Origin: Leptoclinus maculatus
Lineage: Eukaryota > Chordata > Actinopteri > Perciformes > Stichaeidae
Assembly: GCA_032191485.1 (NCBI GenBank)
Contig: JAVDOI010000002.1
Span: 2,006,860-2,070,859 of the forward strand
Reading direction: 5' to 3'
DNA length: 64,000 nucleotides
Part shown: positions 39,161 to 51,905 of the stretch, in pieces
How positions within the stretch are numbered: the first letter of the stretch is position 1
Layout of the letters: the number at the start of each line of letters is the position of its first letter
Translations under genes and position numbers: made by a program
Notes under the pieces: model-generated
The model's input: only the letters and a program-made list of their open reading frames with translations
The model's database searches: none
What the model was told of the DNA's origin: nothing

Positions 39161-42100
39161 TGTGCAGAGAAATACATGCTAGATTTTTAACCGAAGAGCG
39201 CTGCCTGACAGCCTTTTATTTTTCTACATCTTCATGGTTTTAAGCCTGTAAAACCATCAGAAAAAGAAGCCTTGGAGCTGCAGTCCCTGCTGGGCGGGAG
39301 CTCAGTTATACACCAATCACCGCCAAACTGACGGGCCCTGATTGGTCCATACCAAGGCAGGTTGCATCCTATTGGCTGTGGCAACGAGACATCGGAGCTG
39401 CTGGAATCTGAGGGAGTTGATGAGATCTACAGAGGACTAACACACACACACACACGCAGACACACACACAGCCAATGGATTACTCATCACTGCCTACCCT
39501 GTAACAGTTATGTGGCCTGGTTTCCTCTCTGTGACTTTCTCTGTGTTTATCTAGAGACTGTCCCTCTAATCTTCACTGCTTGCTCTGCTCTATCAAAGAT
39601 GTTCTTTCCGACAGAAATGGCGCATGGTCACAATATCCAAGTTACCTTGTTTTCTGAAAGTAACGCCAATTGTTGTAATATTATTAAAGTTGAGGTAGAC
39701 CTGGTCCTCTTTTATGACACTGTAATCATCTCTGACGTGTGCTTTCTACTTTTGTAGGGCGCCTCCTCTTTGTATATTTAACTTTTCCCATTTACTCTCC
39801 CATATTGGACGCTGGTCACGTTTAACAATCGTGCAGTGTGTTTCTGCAGTGCGGTGTTGAGGTCTGGGCGGTGAAAGGGTGTGTGAGGTTTTAACTTCTG
39901 ATTGAACCTCGGCCAAGTGTCTTAGCCTCCTAGTCTTAGCCGGACTTTAACGATACTTTAACCAAGCCGTGTGCAGATATTACAGGGGGAAAGAAGGTAT
40001 CGAACGTCAGCCACACCAAATGTAATGCAGGAATTTCCAAAATGTATATCAATATCAAAGTTACGCTTGATGACGCCGGTTGATTTTTTTGGGGGGGTGC
40101 ATTTATGAATCAACATTGCTCTTAAAGGCCATTTGCTTTCTTGCCGAGAGTTAGATAATAACATTGGTATCACTCTTGTTCGACCTAACTTTGATTGTTG
40201 CATAATGACTCTTGAATGCTTAGGTTTACGGAGAAATGCATGAGATTTTCGTTTTCAGGGGCTTTGCTTTTTCTGTAAGTTGACGTACAACCACCTGTAC
40301 AGCTGCTTCGATTATATCCACGCTTCTTAATCCCGCCTGCGACGCTCCGATTGGCTCAGTGGTTTTGTCCAACTGCTGTCAGTGAGTGCACCACCAGACA
40401 AAAAGAAGATGTGGGCAGTGATTCAAAGGTCTGGAACCAGTCTGGGTCTGTGAAACACTGCTTTTTCACCATACAAAATTGTACACATTTAGTTGCACTT
40501 TAATCTCATTGTTATCCCTTTAGGCTGTTTTAACCAAAAAGCAACACAGCACAACTATGCAGATGATCAACACTTCAAGTTCTAAGGTGAATGGAGGCCT
40601 CAGGTCTACAAGCCTTTGCTATGTTCCCTGAAGGATCTTGAACAACACTCACCAACAGTCCCTAAAAACTATTGCCATGAGCTCTTAAAGAAGCATTCTG
40701 TTATTTGTTACATGTCTGCCCATGACTGTAATAGGGGTAAGGGATAGCTGTAGTTTTAACAGTACCTGGGATCTCAATAGCTCTACTTTGACAGACAGAA
40801 CTGTCCTGGCGGCCCCTGGTGGTCACACTGGGCGACTGCACTCCTACAACCAGAACTCCCATTCACACACACAGACCCTGGATCCCTGCAGCTCCTCTAA
40901 GCTGCTGCTCTACTGGCACTACTACTACTACTACTGGTCTCACTGGTGGACTAGTTCACTGGTGGTGGAACTAAAGGAGACAACGCACTGGATTACTCGT
41001 TTAAGGCGAGCAATCCCTGGACGTGGGAGAAAAACAATGTCGATGTTGGGGTGTCGGGGGAGAGAGAGGGAAGGGAGGCTGAGGGTAGAGCCGTGGAGGG
41101 AGCAGGGGGGGGGGTGTGGCTTTTCAGAAGGGCGGGGTTAAGGAAACGGAAAGAGGTGTCCCGTTTCCCGTATGGAAGGCAAGCGAAGGCAGAACGAAAC
41201 ACTCCAACCTGCTGTTACCCTCATGTGCCAAAACACACATAAGGAACACGCAGCCTCCGCATACAGATGGACAAATACATGTTCAAGTGAATCAGATCAT
41301 ATCCTGATCATAGGCAGAAGACACTGCTGTCACAAACTGGCTCAGGGGATGTGACAAGGAGGGAGTCCACACAAGAGATTTACTGAAAACAAACGTAAAA
41401 ATCTATGGAGTGAGTGGCTCAGCAATGAAAGCAGTGCATGGATGTGTGCTGTCGAGGTGTCAAAGATGCAAAACGTGTGCGTGGAAAGAGTACACTTTCT
41501 GCTGCTTCCCCCTCACAATGTATACCAAGCCTCGTCCTTCGCACCAGACAAACTCAATGCTGTGAGGAGTTACTGCATCCTCGACCTTTCTCGCCGGAAA
41601 GCCTGCATCACCAGTGTAGTCGCGTTGTTTCGGTTGTGACGTCTGGACACACAAATCCCATCTGCTGGCTCGCAAGTAACAGTGCGGACAGTCTGTCTTA
41701 AAGAACTGATCTAAGAAACAAATCGGACTCGCCTGCAGTCAGAACGAAGCCTCATACTTGCATTCTTTCACTGAAGTAACATTTTGAATGCAGGACTTCT
41801 AACAGTATTTTTTACAGTGTGATATGGCCACTGGATACTTATTCCACCACTGATTTTGACATCTTGTAGGAATGGTGACTCAATCTTTCCAGTTAGATGA
41901 TTGGCGAGTGGCTAGCTGTACAGTTTTCAGGTTAGAAATCAGAAAGACTATGTCTATTACTCTTTCTCATATGTTTGCCTGTTTATATGTTTAGTGTTTC
42001 ACATGTTGGCTTCAGGCTTTATATTGAATTTGTGAATAGGGAACATATTTAAACGGTGTGATAAAGGAAAAAAAAAGAAAAAGTCTACGGTGATTCATTT

Positions 42101-43615
42101 GAAGACACACACACACACACACACAACAGAACAGAAACATTAAAAGCTTGTGAAGCCATTTTGGTCGTCTCTCTTCATCTCACATTCCAGGGGAGTTCTC
42201 TAGCTCGGGGTGAAAAGACACACCCTGTGAGAACGGAGGACAGAGGGAGGGAGGAGGCGTATACGTCAGCCTCCACTCTTAACGCTTTGGTTCATGACTG
42301 AAACCTTTTTCCCTCATCTGAACTGAGGAGGGGAACCGAGGGAGGACATGTAGCTTTACTGACTAATTACGCAGGCGTTTGTCTTTTTGTCTTTCGGAAA
42401 TCAACTTTTTTTAAGGAGGTGGATGGGTGATGGGCCTAGTGGTACTCGGCACTCGATGTTTTAGGTTATTCAGTTTGCCACACACATTGAAACGTAGGCA
42501 TATAGCCTCATGAGGTACAGTGCGGTCAGGAAGGGTAGGCGGGTCTTAGAGGTCGGGGCACTGCACATTGATGCTGTTGAAGAAGCAGTGGTGATGGATC
42601 ACATTCACATCTCACTGAGAAAATGATACATCACATGATATAGTGTTCTCTATTGTGTAAAGATGATCCCTATACCTTATATATTCCAAATGTACGGAGA
42701 CTGACCCCAACGGGGGCATCTGATTTGGGTACACTGTAAGACTCATCACCTGTGGTGGCCATGAACTGATTAGAAACACATGCTTATATAAGCACCACCT
42801 CTCCAATGTACCTTGATTGGAACGCGCTTCAAAGCGGCTTTCAGCTTGAGAGATACTCTTACCACTTAGGTAGTAGTAGCAAGTTTATACTGACAGAAAA
42901 GGTGGAGGCTGCAGCCTCACGTTACTACACCTACCCTTTTATTTTTACAATTCTCATACATTTTCTGCACTGAAGATAAGAAAAAAGATAAAATATATGT
43001 ATATTATACATACCCAAAATGTCCCAAACACATATTGTATACACACCAGTGTTCATATCACTATAAAACACTTTTCATACACATTTTATATGTATTTATT
43101 ATATTTTATTTGTTCATCTTATTTTTGTGTGTATTACACATTTTCATTTCCTTTTCAAAACTATTACACAAATAAACTCCTTCGAGTGTTTGCTCTCATC
43201 TTTGTTAGCAACTGGCTGGTGAACATACATTTAGCATCTAGAATCTGCTATTCTCTCGGGAGGTGGTGGAGACCAAAACAGCTAAAAGGGCTAAAAGAGT
43301 GTGACTATTGCACTGAATGATAATGTTGCTCCGTGTCCACTGGATGTGTAAACAGGCAACTGCTTGCATACACGTCCACAAGAAAACTTTATGAAGTAAT
43401 AATATGGTAGCTTGTTGTGCTGCCCCAAGTTGCCAAAAACAACTTTGAATTGGAAGCCGCATGTGATGACGTTTTCAGTAGCGCCGAAATGACTTAGTGA
43501 GAAAGTTTAATGGCAGTCTGGACTTTAAGAGAACACCAAGCAAAACCAGCTCGTGTTCATTTCCTGGTATGACCTGTTGGTGAATCTGCTTTTTCCATTC
43601 TGAGGAAAAAGAGGG
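39161..43615. other. Non-coding stretch, no gene recognised
   Basis: A CCAAT-rich patch at 39,315-39,375 is noted separately. Other contents are short CA runs (39,440-39,470; 42,105-42,124), a (CTA)n patch (40,918-40,934), a G run (41,105-41,114) and A/T-rich DNA at 42,980-43,160. Open frames of 60-140 codons here lack recognisable domains. Confidence 0.4.
39315..39375. promoter_or_regulatory. Three CCAAT boxes within 60 bases
   Basis: ACCAATCACC (about 39,311), CTGATTGGTCC (about 39,338) and CTATTGGCTG (about 39,370) lie close together in both orientations. Clustered CCAAT boxes bind NF-Y in vertebrate promoters. No TATA box, CpG island or exon nearby confirms a promoter. Confidence 0.25.
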
Positions 43616-43620
43616 GGGAG

Positions 43621-43621
<1 letters not shown>

Positions 43622-43688
<67 letters not shown>
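43622..43688. repeat. (TG)n microsatellite
   Basis: A TG tract of about 67 bases. It is followed after 173 bases by the opposite-sense (AC)n tract at 43,861-43,972. Confidence 0.98.
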
Positions 43689-43692
<4 letters not shown>

Positions 43693-43856
43693 GTCTGACT
43701 GAGCGAGCAAAGAAGAGGAAGGAGGAAAAAGTCCAACTAAGTAGAGAAAAGGAGAGAGAGACACATCTTCTGCCCAGAATGCATATCGGTGACCTGCGTC
43801 GTCATCTACAGGCAGCCACTCAGAGAAGACCTCCCCTGCCTTTTGGCTTAACCCAA

Positions 43857-44935
<1,079 letters not shown>

Positions 44936-44939
44936 AACA

Positions 44940-45350
44940 CATTGTCACAACCAACTCATCGCATACCGACGGTTGGTCAGTGGCCCTATGCTTCAAACTA
45001 TGACGCACCTCTTTAGTGTCGGTTTTGGACATGTCAGGGACGGCGTGTCACTTTCCATTCGGTTGTCTTTTCTAAATTAACTTCCGTCTTTACGAGAAAT
45101 TAGGTTTAGGCAACAAAACCACTTTGTTAGGTTTAGAAAAAGAGAGTGGTTGACGTTAACTTGACTGACTAAAGACTTACGTGGCTTACGACTCAAGTGA
45201 CAAAATGTCGTCTTTAACTTTTAGTTTGGGACACAAACGGCCGTCGCCTGAATGGAAGTCCTGTGTTTGTTTGGCCCATCCACCAAGCTCTCGTGCCCGC
45301 CCTGTGACCAAGCGTCAGTATTTGACGAGTTGGTAGTGAGACTAGGTATA
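44940..45350. repeat. Dispersed repeat copy of the CTAACTAAGT family
   Basis: It contains GGTCAGTGGCCCTATGCTTC, AACTATGACGC, GACGGCGTGTCACTTTCCAT, TTAGGCAACAAAACCAC, TTTGTTAGGTTTAG and GACCAAGCGTCAGTATTTGA, then CGAGTTGG. These match, largely in reverse complement, the words of 8,620-9,345. A single copy of the CTAACTAAGT-type unit is present, not expanded. Confidence 0.65.
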
Positions 45351-45364
45351 TTTGTTGGGAACTA

Positions 45365-45476
45365 TTTACAGAAGCGGATTGCGAAGATGGCGACGGCCAA
45401 TATGTCGAACCCGAGGCTTCAAAATGACAGTCCGTAAAACAATCGACTACGTCCACTTCTTATATACCGTCTATGA
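45365..45476 (+). mobile_element. Dispersed repeat family X, truncated copy 3
   Basis: Reads AAGATGGCGACGGCCAATAT, CCCGAGGCTTC, CGACTACGTCCACTTCTTAT, then ATACCGTCTATGATT. This is the downstream third of the family seen at 28,225-28,566. Confidence 0.68.
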
Positions 45477-45479
45477 TTC

Positions 45480-46610
45480 AAATCTGGAATGTGAGGTGAC
45501 TAGGGAGTGTATAAAAAAATCTTCATTTAAATAATGTTATTGACACGTGTTCAGGGGACAAAACTGTTACTTTAAACTGTTATAATGTCCTGTATTTATT
45601 GTTGGGCGTTTCATGTCCTCATGTGTACTTGTGACTGTTTAACATGCAGCAGGATGCTTTGTGTTTCTGTTGCTGGAAGATTAGCTGTAGCTAGTTAGCT
45701 TGTCAAGCTAACGTTAGCGCCAGGAGTTGGCTCTCTGCAGTCAGCACTCTTACCAGCTCAGGGGCATGTGGAAGACGATATGAATTGTGCTAGTAGTAGT
45801 GCAGTGTAAGGAAAATGTAGTTTAAAATTATGTTCTTTTATTTTTGTATTTAAATGCAGCACGCCACTCTATCGCAATGACGCCTGTACAACCCCCAACA
45901 CCTCTCTCTCTCTCTTTCCTCTATGTCTCTCGGCCTCTCTCAGTCATCTTGCCCGTGCCTGCATCCAGCATACCTCAAGTTCCAGCCCGTTTCTTCGAAG
46001 AGTTTCTCCCCCTCTATCCTGTCCTCTTTTTCTCTGCTTCTCTGAGCTTCTTTTCTTCCTGTAGGTGTTGTTTTTTGAATAACAACACCTCTCCTGGCTT
46101 TATTCAAATCAAAAGCTGGATAAAACAATACTAAAACGCTACAACTTTTTTACATTCATGTTCGCTTAAAGTTGCCTAGAGGCCAGGATTACTCTATGAC
46201 CACCCAAGCTTTAAAAAGCACACACCTGTAGGCCCATTAAGTTACACTGGTTTGACCTCTGCCTATACAAACACACATACAGACAAGCCTGGACAGGCAT
46301 TCTGCTATGGATATAGGATTACACACGTGCACACAGTGGTGCAGGACATCCTGACACACCAATGAGTATTAGATCATTTATGTTATGAACACAGAGGAGC
46401 AGTTCAAGTCCTCAGAGTGGCTTAGTCATGCCAACATCACAATGAAAACGCGACCAAGAAACTGATGAGATTATATATGGAAAATAAGTATTGTCGCTGC
46501 TTCATTGCGTTGAAAATAACTAGATCAGGTGGATCGGGCATCTGGTCATGATTGATAAATGTTTAGCAACTCTGCCCACGCCTACTAGCCGCAAAACTAA
46601 ACTTGCAGTC
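45480..46610. other. Non-coding stretch, no gene recognised
   Basis: A GCTAGC/AGCTAAC-rich patch (45,685-45,720) and a T/C-rich patch (45,900-46,060) are present. No gene is supported. Confidence 0.4.
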
Positions 46611-46614
46611 TTTC

Positions 46615-46806
46615 TAATGGCCATCTGAGGGCAACTCCTCTGGTTGTATAGAAGTCTATGAGAAAATGACTCTACTTCTCACTTGATTCATTCCTTCAGT
46701 AAACATTGTAAACATGAGTTTATGGTCTCAATCTCTAGTTTCAAGTCTTCTTCAATACAGCATAATGTTCATTTAGTAAATTATGGTCCATTTAGAGTCA
46801 AATAGA
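46615..46806 (+). mobile_element. Dispersed repeat family X, copy 4, left part (interrupted)
   Basis: Reads ATGGCCATCTGAGGGCAACT, GAAGTCTATGAGAAAATGAC, TTTATGGTCTCAATCTCTAG and TTTAGAGTCAAATAGA, then stops at the hAT-like insertion. The family's right end resumes at 47,636 (ACGTCCACTTCTTATATACA to about 47,676). Confidence 0.7.
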
Positions 46807-47635
46807 CAGTGGCGGGCCGTGTATCTTATACCTGGGCCTTCAGTGCTGTCCTACTACAGTTGAACCACCTCCTAATAACCTCATTATGACGCCAGCATGA
46901 CGGGATGCTTTGTCATTTTTTGTCATTTTTTTGGCAATGTATATAGTCAAAATCAATGTAATTAACACAATGACAAGAACAAATTCACAAGAACCAGTCA
47001 CATATATTTATATGACAACAAAGCAGGTAGAATAACATAAAAGTTCACTTACCAAAGCTGCTGTTCACTATTTAAAGACAAAGTCCATCCTCCTTTTTTC
47101 TCTCACGTAAAAACGTCTTACATATCTTTAAACTTTAACTCTTACTACTACAAAGTTCTGCTAGCAAGTTTCACAACAGTGACGCTAGCCCACTGACCAA
47201 TCAAGCCGCACGTCAATGCTGACATACTTGACTAGGCCAGCTAGCAGGCTCTGGCACGTCAAAGAATACGCCCAACATGTCAAACTAAAAATCTGATTGG
47301 TTGAACAATATGACAATCAACAATATCGTCCCCATTCACTTAAACTGCAAAGGGATTCACTTGTAATTCTGAAGGCCTCTGCGCAGATTTTTTTACCTAG
47401 AGACACAGGGGTGAAATCTGATTGGATAAAAGCTCTACTTAAAACAAGCTGCACTGGAAGCAGCGCAACTGAGGAAGACAGGAGCTGTGCAATGAGAAAA
47501 TAAGATAATGGGACAATTATTTAGAACACATGTAGTGTATTTATGAAAAATAATTAAATTATAAAATAGCTATAACTTTGTGATTCTGTCTAGGCCAGCA
47601 GAGAAAGCCTTGCTGGCCCTGACGGCCCACCACTG
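46807..47635. mobile_element. hAT-like non-autonomous transposon (829 bp)
   Basis: The left end CAGTGGCGGGCCGT (46,807-46,820) and right end ACGGCCCACCACTG (47,622-47,635) are inverted repeats with one mismatch. CAGTGGYGGGCC ends are typical of hAT-superfamily elements in animals. No transposase is encoded, so it is a MITE-type or internally deleted copy. Its flanks (CAAATAGA / CGTCATGA) do not show a matching 8-bp target duplication. The family X copy around it also lacks its middle, so the insertion site was probably rearranged afterwards. Confidence 0.75.
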
Positions 47636-47679
47636 CGTCATGATGACTACGTCCACTTCTTATATACAGTCTATGGTCC

Positions 47680-48130
47680 TAACCCACCTTCGAATATCGC
47701 TCTGTTGTTTGTTCTGCAGCCTAAAAGAAGGGCACACAAAGTTAGTCCAAAACAAAACTGCTTGGCGACTACTGCACTGTCCATAAATGACCCTGGCTTA
47801 ATTTAAAGCTGGGGTTGGCAACTTTAGAGAAACCAGCAAGAGTAATTTAGATTTTGAAAGTATGCAACCAAAATATTTTCAGGCCCCTCCTTTCGGGCCT
47901 CCCTCCAACGCCACTCCCCCAAAACACATGAATGCACACTGCGTGATTACTGCTGGAGGACGAGTCCAATAGAGAGAGGTACGGAGAGGTGCTTAGGGCG
48001 TCGTCATCGCTAACCGTATTCAACTACCTCACGCCTCATGTACACCTAACATTATCGTAATGAACGTAAACCACGAACAAGGCTGTTGTTGGTACTCATA
48101 GCTAGCAGCTATAAGTAAACCCTGTCCCCT
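47680..48130. mobile_element. Short LINE-like remnant and dispersed repeat
   Basis: Around 47,725-47,775 a frame reads KLVQNKTAWRLLHCP, which resembles the LVQNxAARLL motif of L2-type reverse transcriptases. Positions 47,805-48,110 (GCTGGGGTTGGCAACTTTAG; GGACGAGTCCAATAGAGAG) resemble another common fish interspersed sequence of unknown class. Confidence 0.4.
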
Positions 48131-48427
48131 ATAAACTATGTTTCCATGCAACTAAACTGCATTCATAATAGCATTTTGAGTTGAACATATTTTCTCGGTT
48201 GCAGTTATTAATGTTGTAAATTGAAAGACAAAACAAAAACGGAACCAAACTGCTTAGGTTTGGTTAAGTGCAAACATGGTTTTGTTTGAAACAACTACGT
48301 TTGTGATATTATTGAAGTCACGGATGTAAATTAAAATGACTGAATGTTGACTTTTGGTTTCCAACTGGAAACGAATGATCCACTTATTTTTCCCATTTTT
48401 GGATTAAATGGGAATTAGGCTGTATCG

Positions 48428-48545
48428 TCATCGCCAAGATTGCGACGGGTGGAGCCGCCCACTTTGAGCTCCACAATGGCTCCTCAGAAACCTCTGGGTG
48501 GCGTCACGGAGACCACGTCTATATTTTACACAGTCCATGGTTGAC
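48428..48545 (+). mobile_element. Dispersed repeat family X, diverged copy 5
   Basis: CATCGCCAAGATTGCGACGG, CTCCACAATGGCTCC, GGTGGCGTCACGGAGACCAC and TTTTACACAGTCCATGG follow the same order as the right half of the family but with many changes. Confidence 0.5.
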
Positions 48546-48759
48546 CCACCCATCCACACTGACCTCCTCCCTGTGCGGACTTCTGCAAATTTATGATTAG
48601 AACACGTATTTGTGATATATATATTTTTGGCCCAGCTTGAATACACTAGTTGAAAGTATGAAACCCACCCCGCTTATAACGCTAAAAACCTTTTAAACTG
48701 TAATTCATGCGTTCATCACTATCACGTCTCAACTATTAAGCTGTAATTTCTAACAGCAT

Positions 48760-49015
48760 TAGCGAAAGAAAAATCTCTTTCATGTCTGCAGCTTGTTCAA
48801 AACTCTGCTGCTAAGATTTTAACCAGAACAAAGACTACGCTAAATTGTATTGATAATTTCCAAGGCTCTAATGGGCCTTGTGCATGTTTATGTTACCGAG
48901 CTGCTGATTTCCTATGCGCTTATGAATCTCCTTATTTGCCCCCCAGCTTTTTGGAAGTGCAATTCTACTCAAAAAATGTGTAGTCTTTATATGATTTTTA
49001 TAACTAGCAAAAATA
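48760..49015 (+). mobile_element. L2-like LINE reverse transcriptase remnant, 5' piece
   Basis: Translation across frames gives LQLVQNSAAKILTRTKTT, then (shifted) SKALMGLVHVYVTELLISY. These follow the L2-type C-terminal layout LQLVQNSAARxLTRTK ... FKALNGLAPxYLSELLxPY. Frameshifts make it a dead copy. The continuing part appears at 49,860-50,165. Confidence 0.68.
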
Positions 49016-49858
49016 GTGGAGGAGCGATTGGGCATATATAGATAATGCCCCTTTTTTTTCTTCTCCATTTTAAGGTTTTCTGATAGTGAATGTGGACAGG
49101 CGGCATGGGGAGATGGCTGGAATCAAACCGCTGACATTGCAATAACATATTATGTGTCTTAAAGACTATACTAACAAATGTCAAATCTTTGTACATGTTG
49201 TATGATTATTATCTTTTTCACACACATATTGTTTAAAAAAGCATTCATCAATAAGGCTTCTATATTTTATTGTAACGATATTATAAAAAAAAGAATAAAC
49301 CAAAAAAACATGGAAAACATGTAAAAAGCTTTAGAAACCAGTAAATAATGAGTAAAATAATTTCTCTAATCAATTCTAGCCAAGTCTATACCATATTAGA
49401 GGTCCTGTATTGTAGAAAGTGAGATTGCCATGTCTTTTTTTTAATTGCAAAGAAGATGTAGGTGCTATGTAAATACTGTAAAAGAATCAAAGAAGCTAAA
49501 TCTATGTAGAAATGCAGACAGTCTGAATTCAGAAACTGTGCCCTTTAAACAACACGTCATGATTTACGTACGGTTGTGACGTCACAAATATACAGTCACC
49601 GGTGGGCTTAAAGAGACAGCGCTAAAACGGAGCGTTTCAGACAGAAGGTGAATACAGGGATATTCAGAATGACAGTATGAGAAAAATATAGTGTTTGTTC
49701 AACATGTGAACAGGTTCTAGCAGTAACCCAAAATGCAAGCATGAATGTGAAAATGAGCATGATGTGTCCTTTAAGTGTCTCCGTTTTATGAAGCCTGATC
49801 AATTGTCATAAATAAATTAGATTTTGCAAAAAAGATTGCAAACAATTTCGCATTATTA
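49016..49858. other. A/T-rich insert between two L2-like pieces, no gene
   Basis: This 0.84-kb segment separates parts of what looks like one LINE copy. It is A/T-rich with no recognised ends or coding sequence. Confidence 0.4.
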
Positions 49859-49859
49859 G

Positions 49860-50165
49860 TGGATATCTTGCTCGTAAAATGTGAAATTCCCCAGACCAGA
49901 TCATCTGGAACTGCTTTGCTTCCTGTTCCTATTTGGAGCTCCGTGTACTTACGTGGATCACATTACCAGAGGAACACTTCTTACAAGACATCTGACACCT
50001 TTTTATACCACTTGCTGTTCGATCTCGTAGTTTCTTTGTTTATTTCTGATTCTTGCTTTGAATATGTGTGAAAGTTAGTTTCTCACAAAATTATTTCTTT
50101 TATAAAGCACTTTGAATTTCCTCTCACTTTGTGAACTGTGCTCTGTAAATAAACTTTATGCGACA
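49860..50165 (+). mobile_element. L2-like LINE remnant, 3' piece and tail
   Basis: A frame reads TRSSGTALLPVPIWS (compare LRSSxxxLLxVPR of L2 elements). About 190 bases later come TATAAAGCACTTTGAATTTCC and CTGTAAATAAACTTTATG, the usual style of the 3' untranslated tail of fish L2/Rex-type LINEs. It is the likely continuation of 48,760-49,015. Confidence 0.65.
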
Positions 50166-50678
50166 CTACAGATATACAAGCCACATATTGTTTCACGGCT
50201 GCGTTTTGTATTGTCCGTTTGGACCTTGCAAGTCAAGTCTGTCTCTGAGTGGGTGTTTCTTCAAGTCTGGATGTCTCTCAATCGACCTCAATGAAAAGCT
50301 CCCTCTAGTGGATTATTGCTTCTACTTATTGGTGATACACGTGTACTGTTTTCTCCAGCCGGGGGAAAAAAAGAAAGTTGGCATTCTAGCCGTGCATTAT
50401 GGGAGCTCTCAGCATGGCGTGGAACAGACTCTGACCAACGAGGTCACTTGGCTGAAGCTCGGCAATGTTTGATCTGGATGTGCTGTCGACCTCAGCCGTC
50501 CGAACCCATCCGACCAGACCAGCCTGGTGTAATTCTATGTTGCAGTAATCACACACACAGGGAAGTCTACTTTCAGTATCGTGGTTTTCCGCACATGCCT
50601 AAGTTTTAACTCTTAACTCTGCCTTTAGCTTTATTCTACATCCAAACCAAAGTAGACAAATGCAAAGACATACACAGT

Positions 50679-50679
<1 letters not shown>
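50166..50679. other. Non-coding stretch, no gene recognised
   Basis: Open frames exist but no domain or splice-supported structure is seen. Confidence 0.4.

Positions 50680-50733
<54 letters not shown>
50680..50733. repeat. (AC)n microsatellite
   Basis: An AC tract of about 54 bases. Confidence 0.97.
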
Positions 50734-50736
<3 letters not shown>

Positions 50737-50809
50737 CCTTTTTTAAGGATCACATAGATTTGAATCTCTTTCTTTCTTCCTTCTTTTTTTCTATACACGA
50801 GAGACATTA

Positions 50810-51500
50810 TTGTTCCTAAACCTGCTCTAAATGCTCTAAATGGATATCTCATTGATACAGTTCAGACTGTACTGTATCAATTGGATTTCCTCTGCGGTAT
50901 CGTACAGCATCATACATATTTAGGAGTTTGGTTGGACATCAGAAGCTCATGTTCAACGTCTTGCTCAAAAATTACAAATGGATTCTTGTACTGAAACAGA
51001 GTTTATTTATGAAAACACGAAAAACATCAAACAATCCACTGTGCTGTCTTCATTGGATTATGGAGCTGTATGCTCATGCTGCTAGCTAAAAAACTCACCA
51101 CTGAGTTACGCATATATGACAAGGTTGGACTGTCATCATCTAATCTGGCATCATACCTGTGTCTTCATTTATAAGGTCTTGCTATCTAAGATGATGGGAT
51201 ATTAAAGATACTTATATCGGAGTTCAGAGCTAACAACCATGACCAGATCCAGGGATTGACTTTTAAAGTTCCTCATGCCAACTCTGAACTGGAAAAGACA
51301 GAGAAGAGACACCCATTCCACTGGAGGACTTTAAATCATTACCAGCTTTTATTTCTGATGATATTTGTATATATTAGTGATTGCTTTAAACAGTGTGGTG
51401 GCCATGTGGGCAATAGATCTTTTGAGGGAACTCATTTTATTGTTGTGATCTTATGTATATGTAATTTAGTTTATCCCAATGTTATGTATCCCAAAAGATT
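50810..51500 (+). mobile_element. Second L2-like LINE reverse transcriptase remnant
   Basis: A frame gives YLGVWLDIRSSCS ... KITNGFLY, then LSSLDYGAV. These match YLGVWLDxxLSF ... KLxxxxGFLYRN ... LSVLDYGD of LINE reverse transcriptase C-termini. Further on, KVPHANSELEKTEKRHPFHW corresponds to the RVPRxRTELGKxAFxxxAPxxWN part. Stops and frameshifts make it non-functional. Confidence 0.68.
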
Positions 51501-51639
51501 TGTGGGAATAAAAATCCCCAGGTAGCTAAATATCCAAGCACAGATTCAGGCAGAGGCAGAGCCAGATGGGAGGCCAGGTGTGGCACAGGCCCCAACCAGA
51601 AGGTAATAGCTAGTGGGCTCATTAGTAGCAGAACTTCTG

Positions 51640-51905
51640 CATTAAGTGACTACAAAGATACGCAAAAGGACTACAAAGAGACATAAAACAACCAAAAAGA
51701 AACAAGAAATAAACAAAGAGGCAAAATGATAACAAAGAGAAACAAAACAACTACAAAGAAATCCGAAGCGACTATAAAGAGACACAAAACAACCACAAAG
51801 AGATACAAAACAACTACATAGAGACACTACACAACTACATAGAGACACTACACAACTACATAGAGACACTACACAACTACATAATGCAAAATGACCCCAA
51901 AGAGA
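51640..51905. repeat. Degenerate 21-bp-class minisatellite
   Basis: Tandem, diverged copies of a unit like ACTACAAAGAGACACAAAAC (about 20-22 bp) run across the segment. The minus strand gives a repeating SLCSCFV frame that is an artefact of the period. Confidence 0.85.

Noticed and set aside
41438..41701. A Ser/Cys-containing 87-codon frame checked as a possible exon
   Set aside because: It has no recognisable domain, no convincing splice acceptor/donor pair, and an alternative frame is equally open.
51642..51869. A repeated SLCSCFV frame resembling a Cys-rich protein
   Set aside because: It is the translation of a degenerate 20-22-bp minisatellite.
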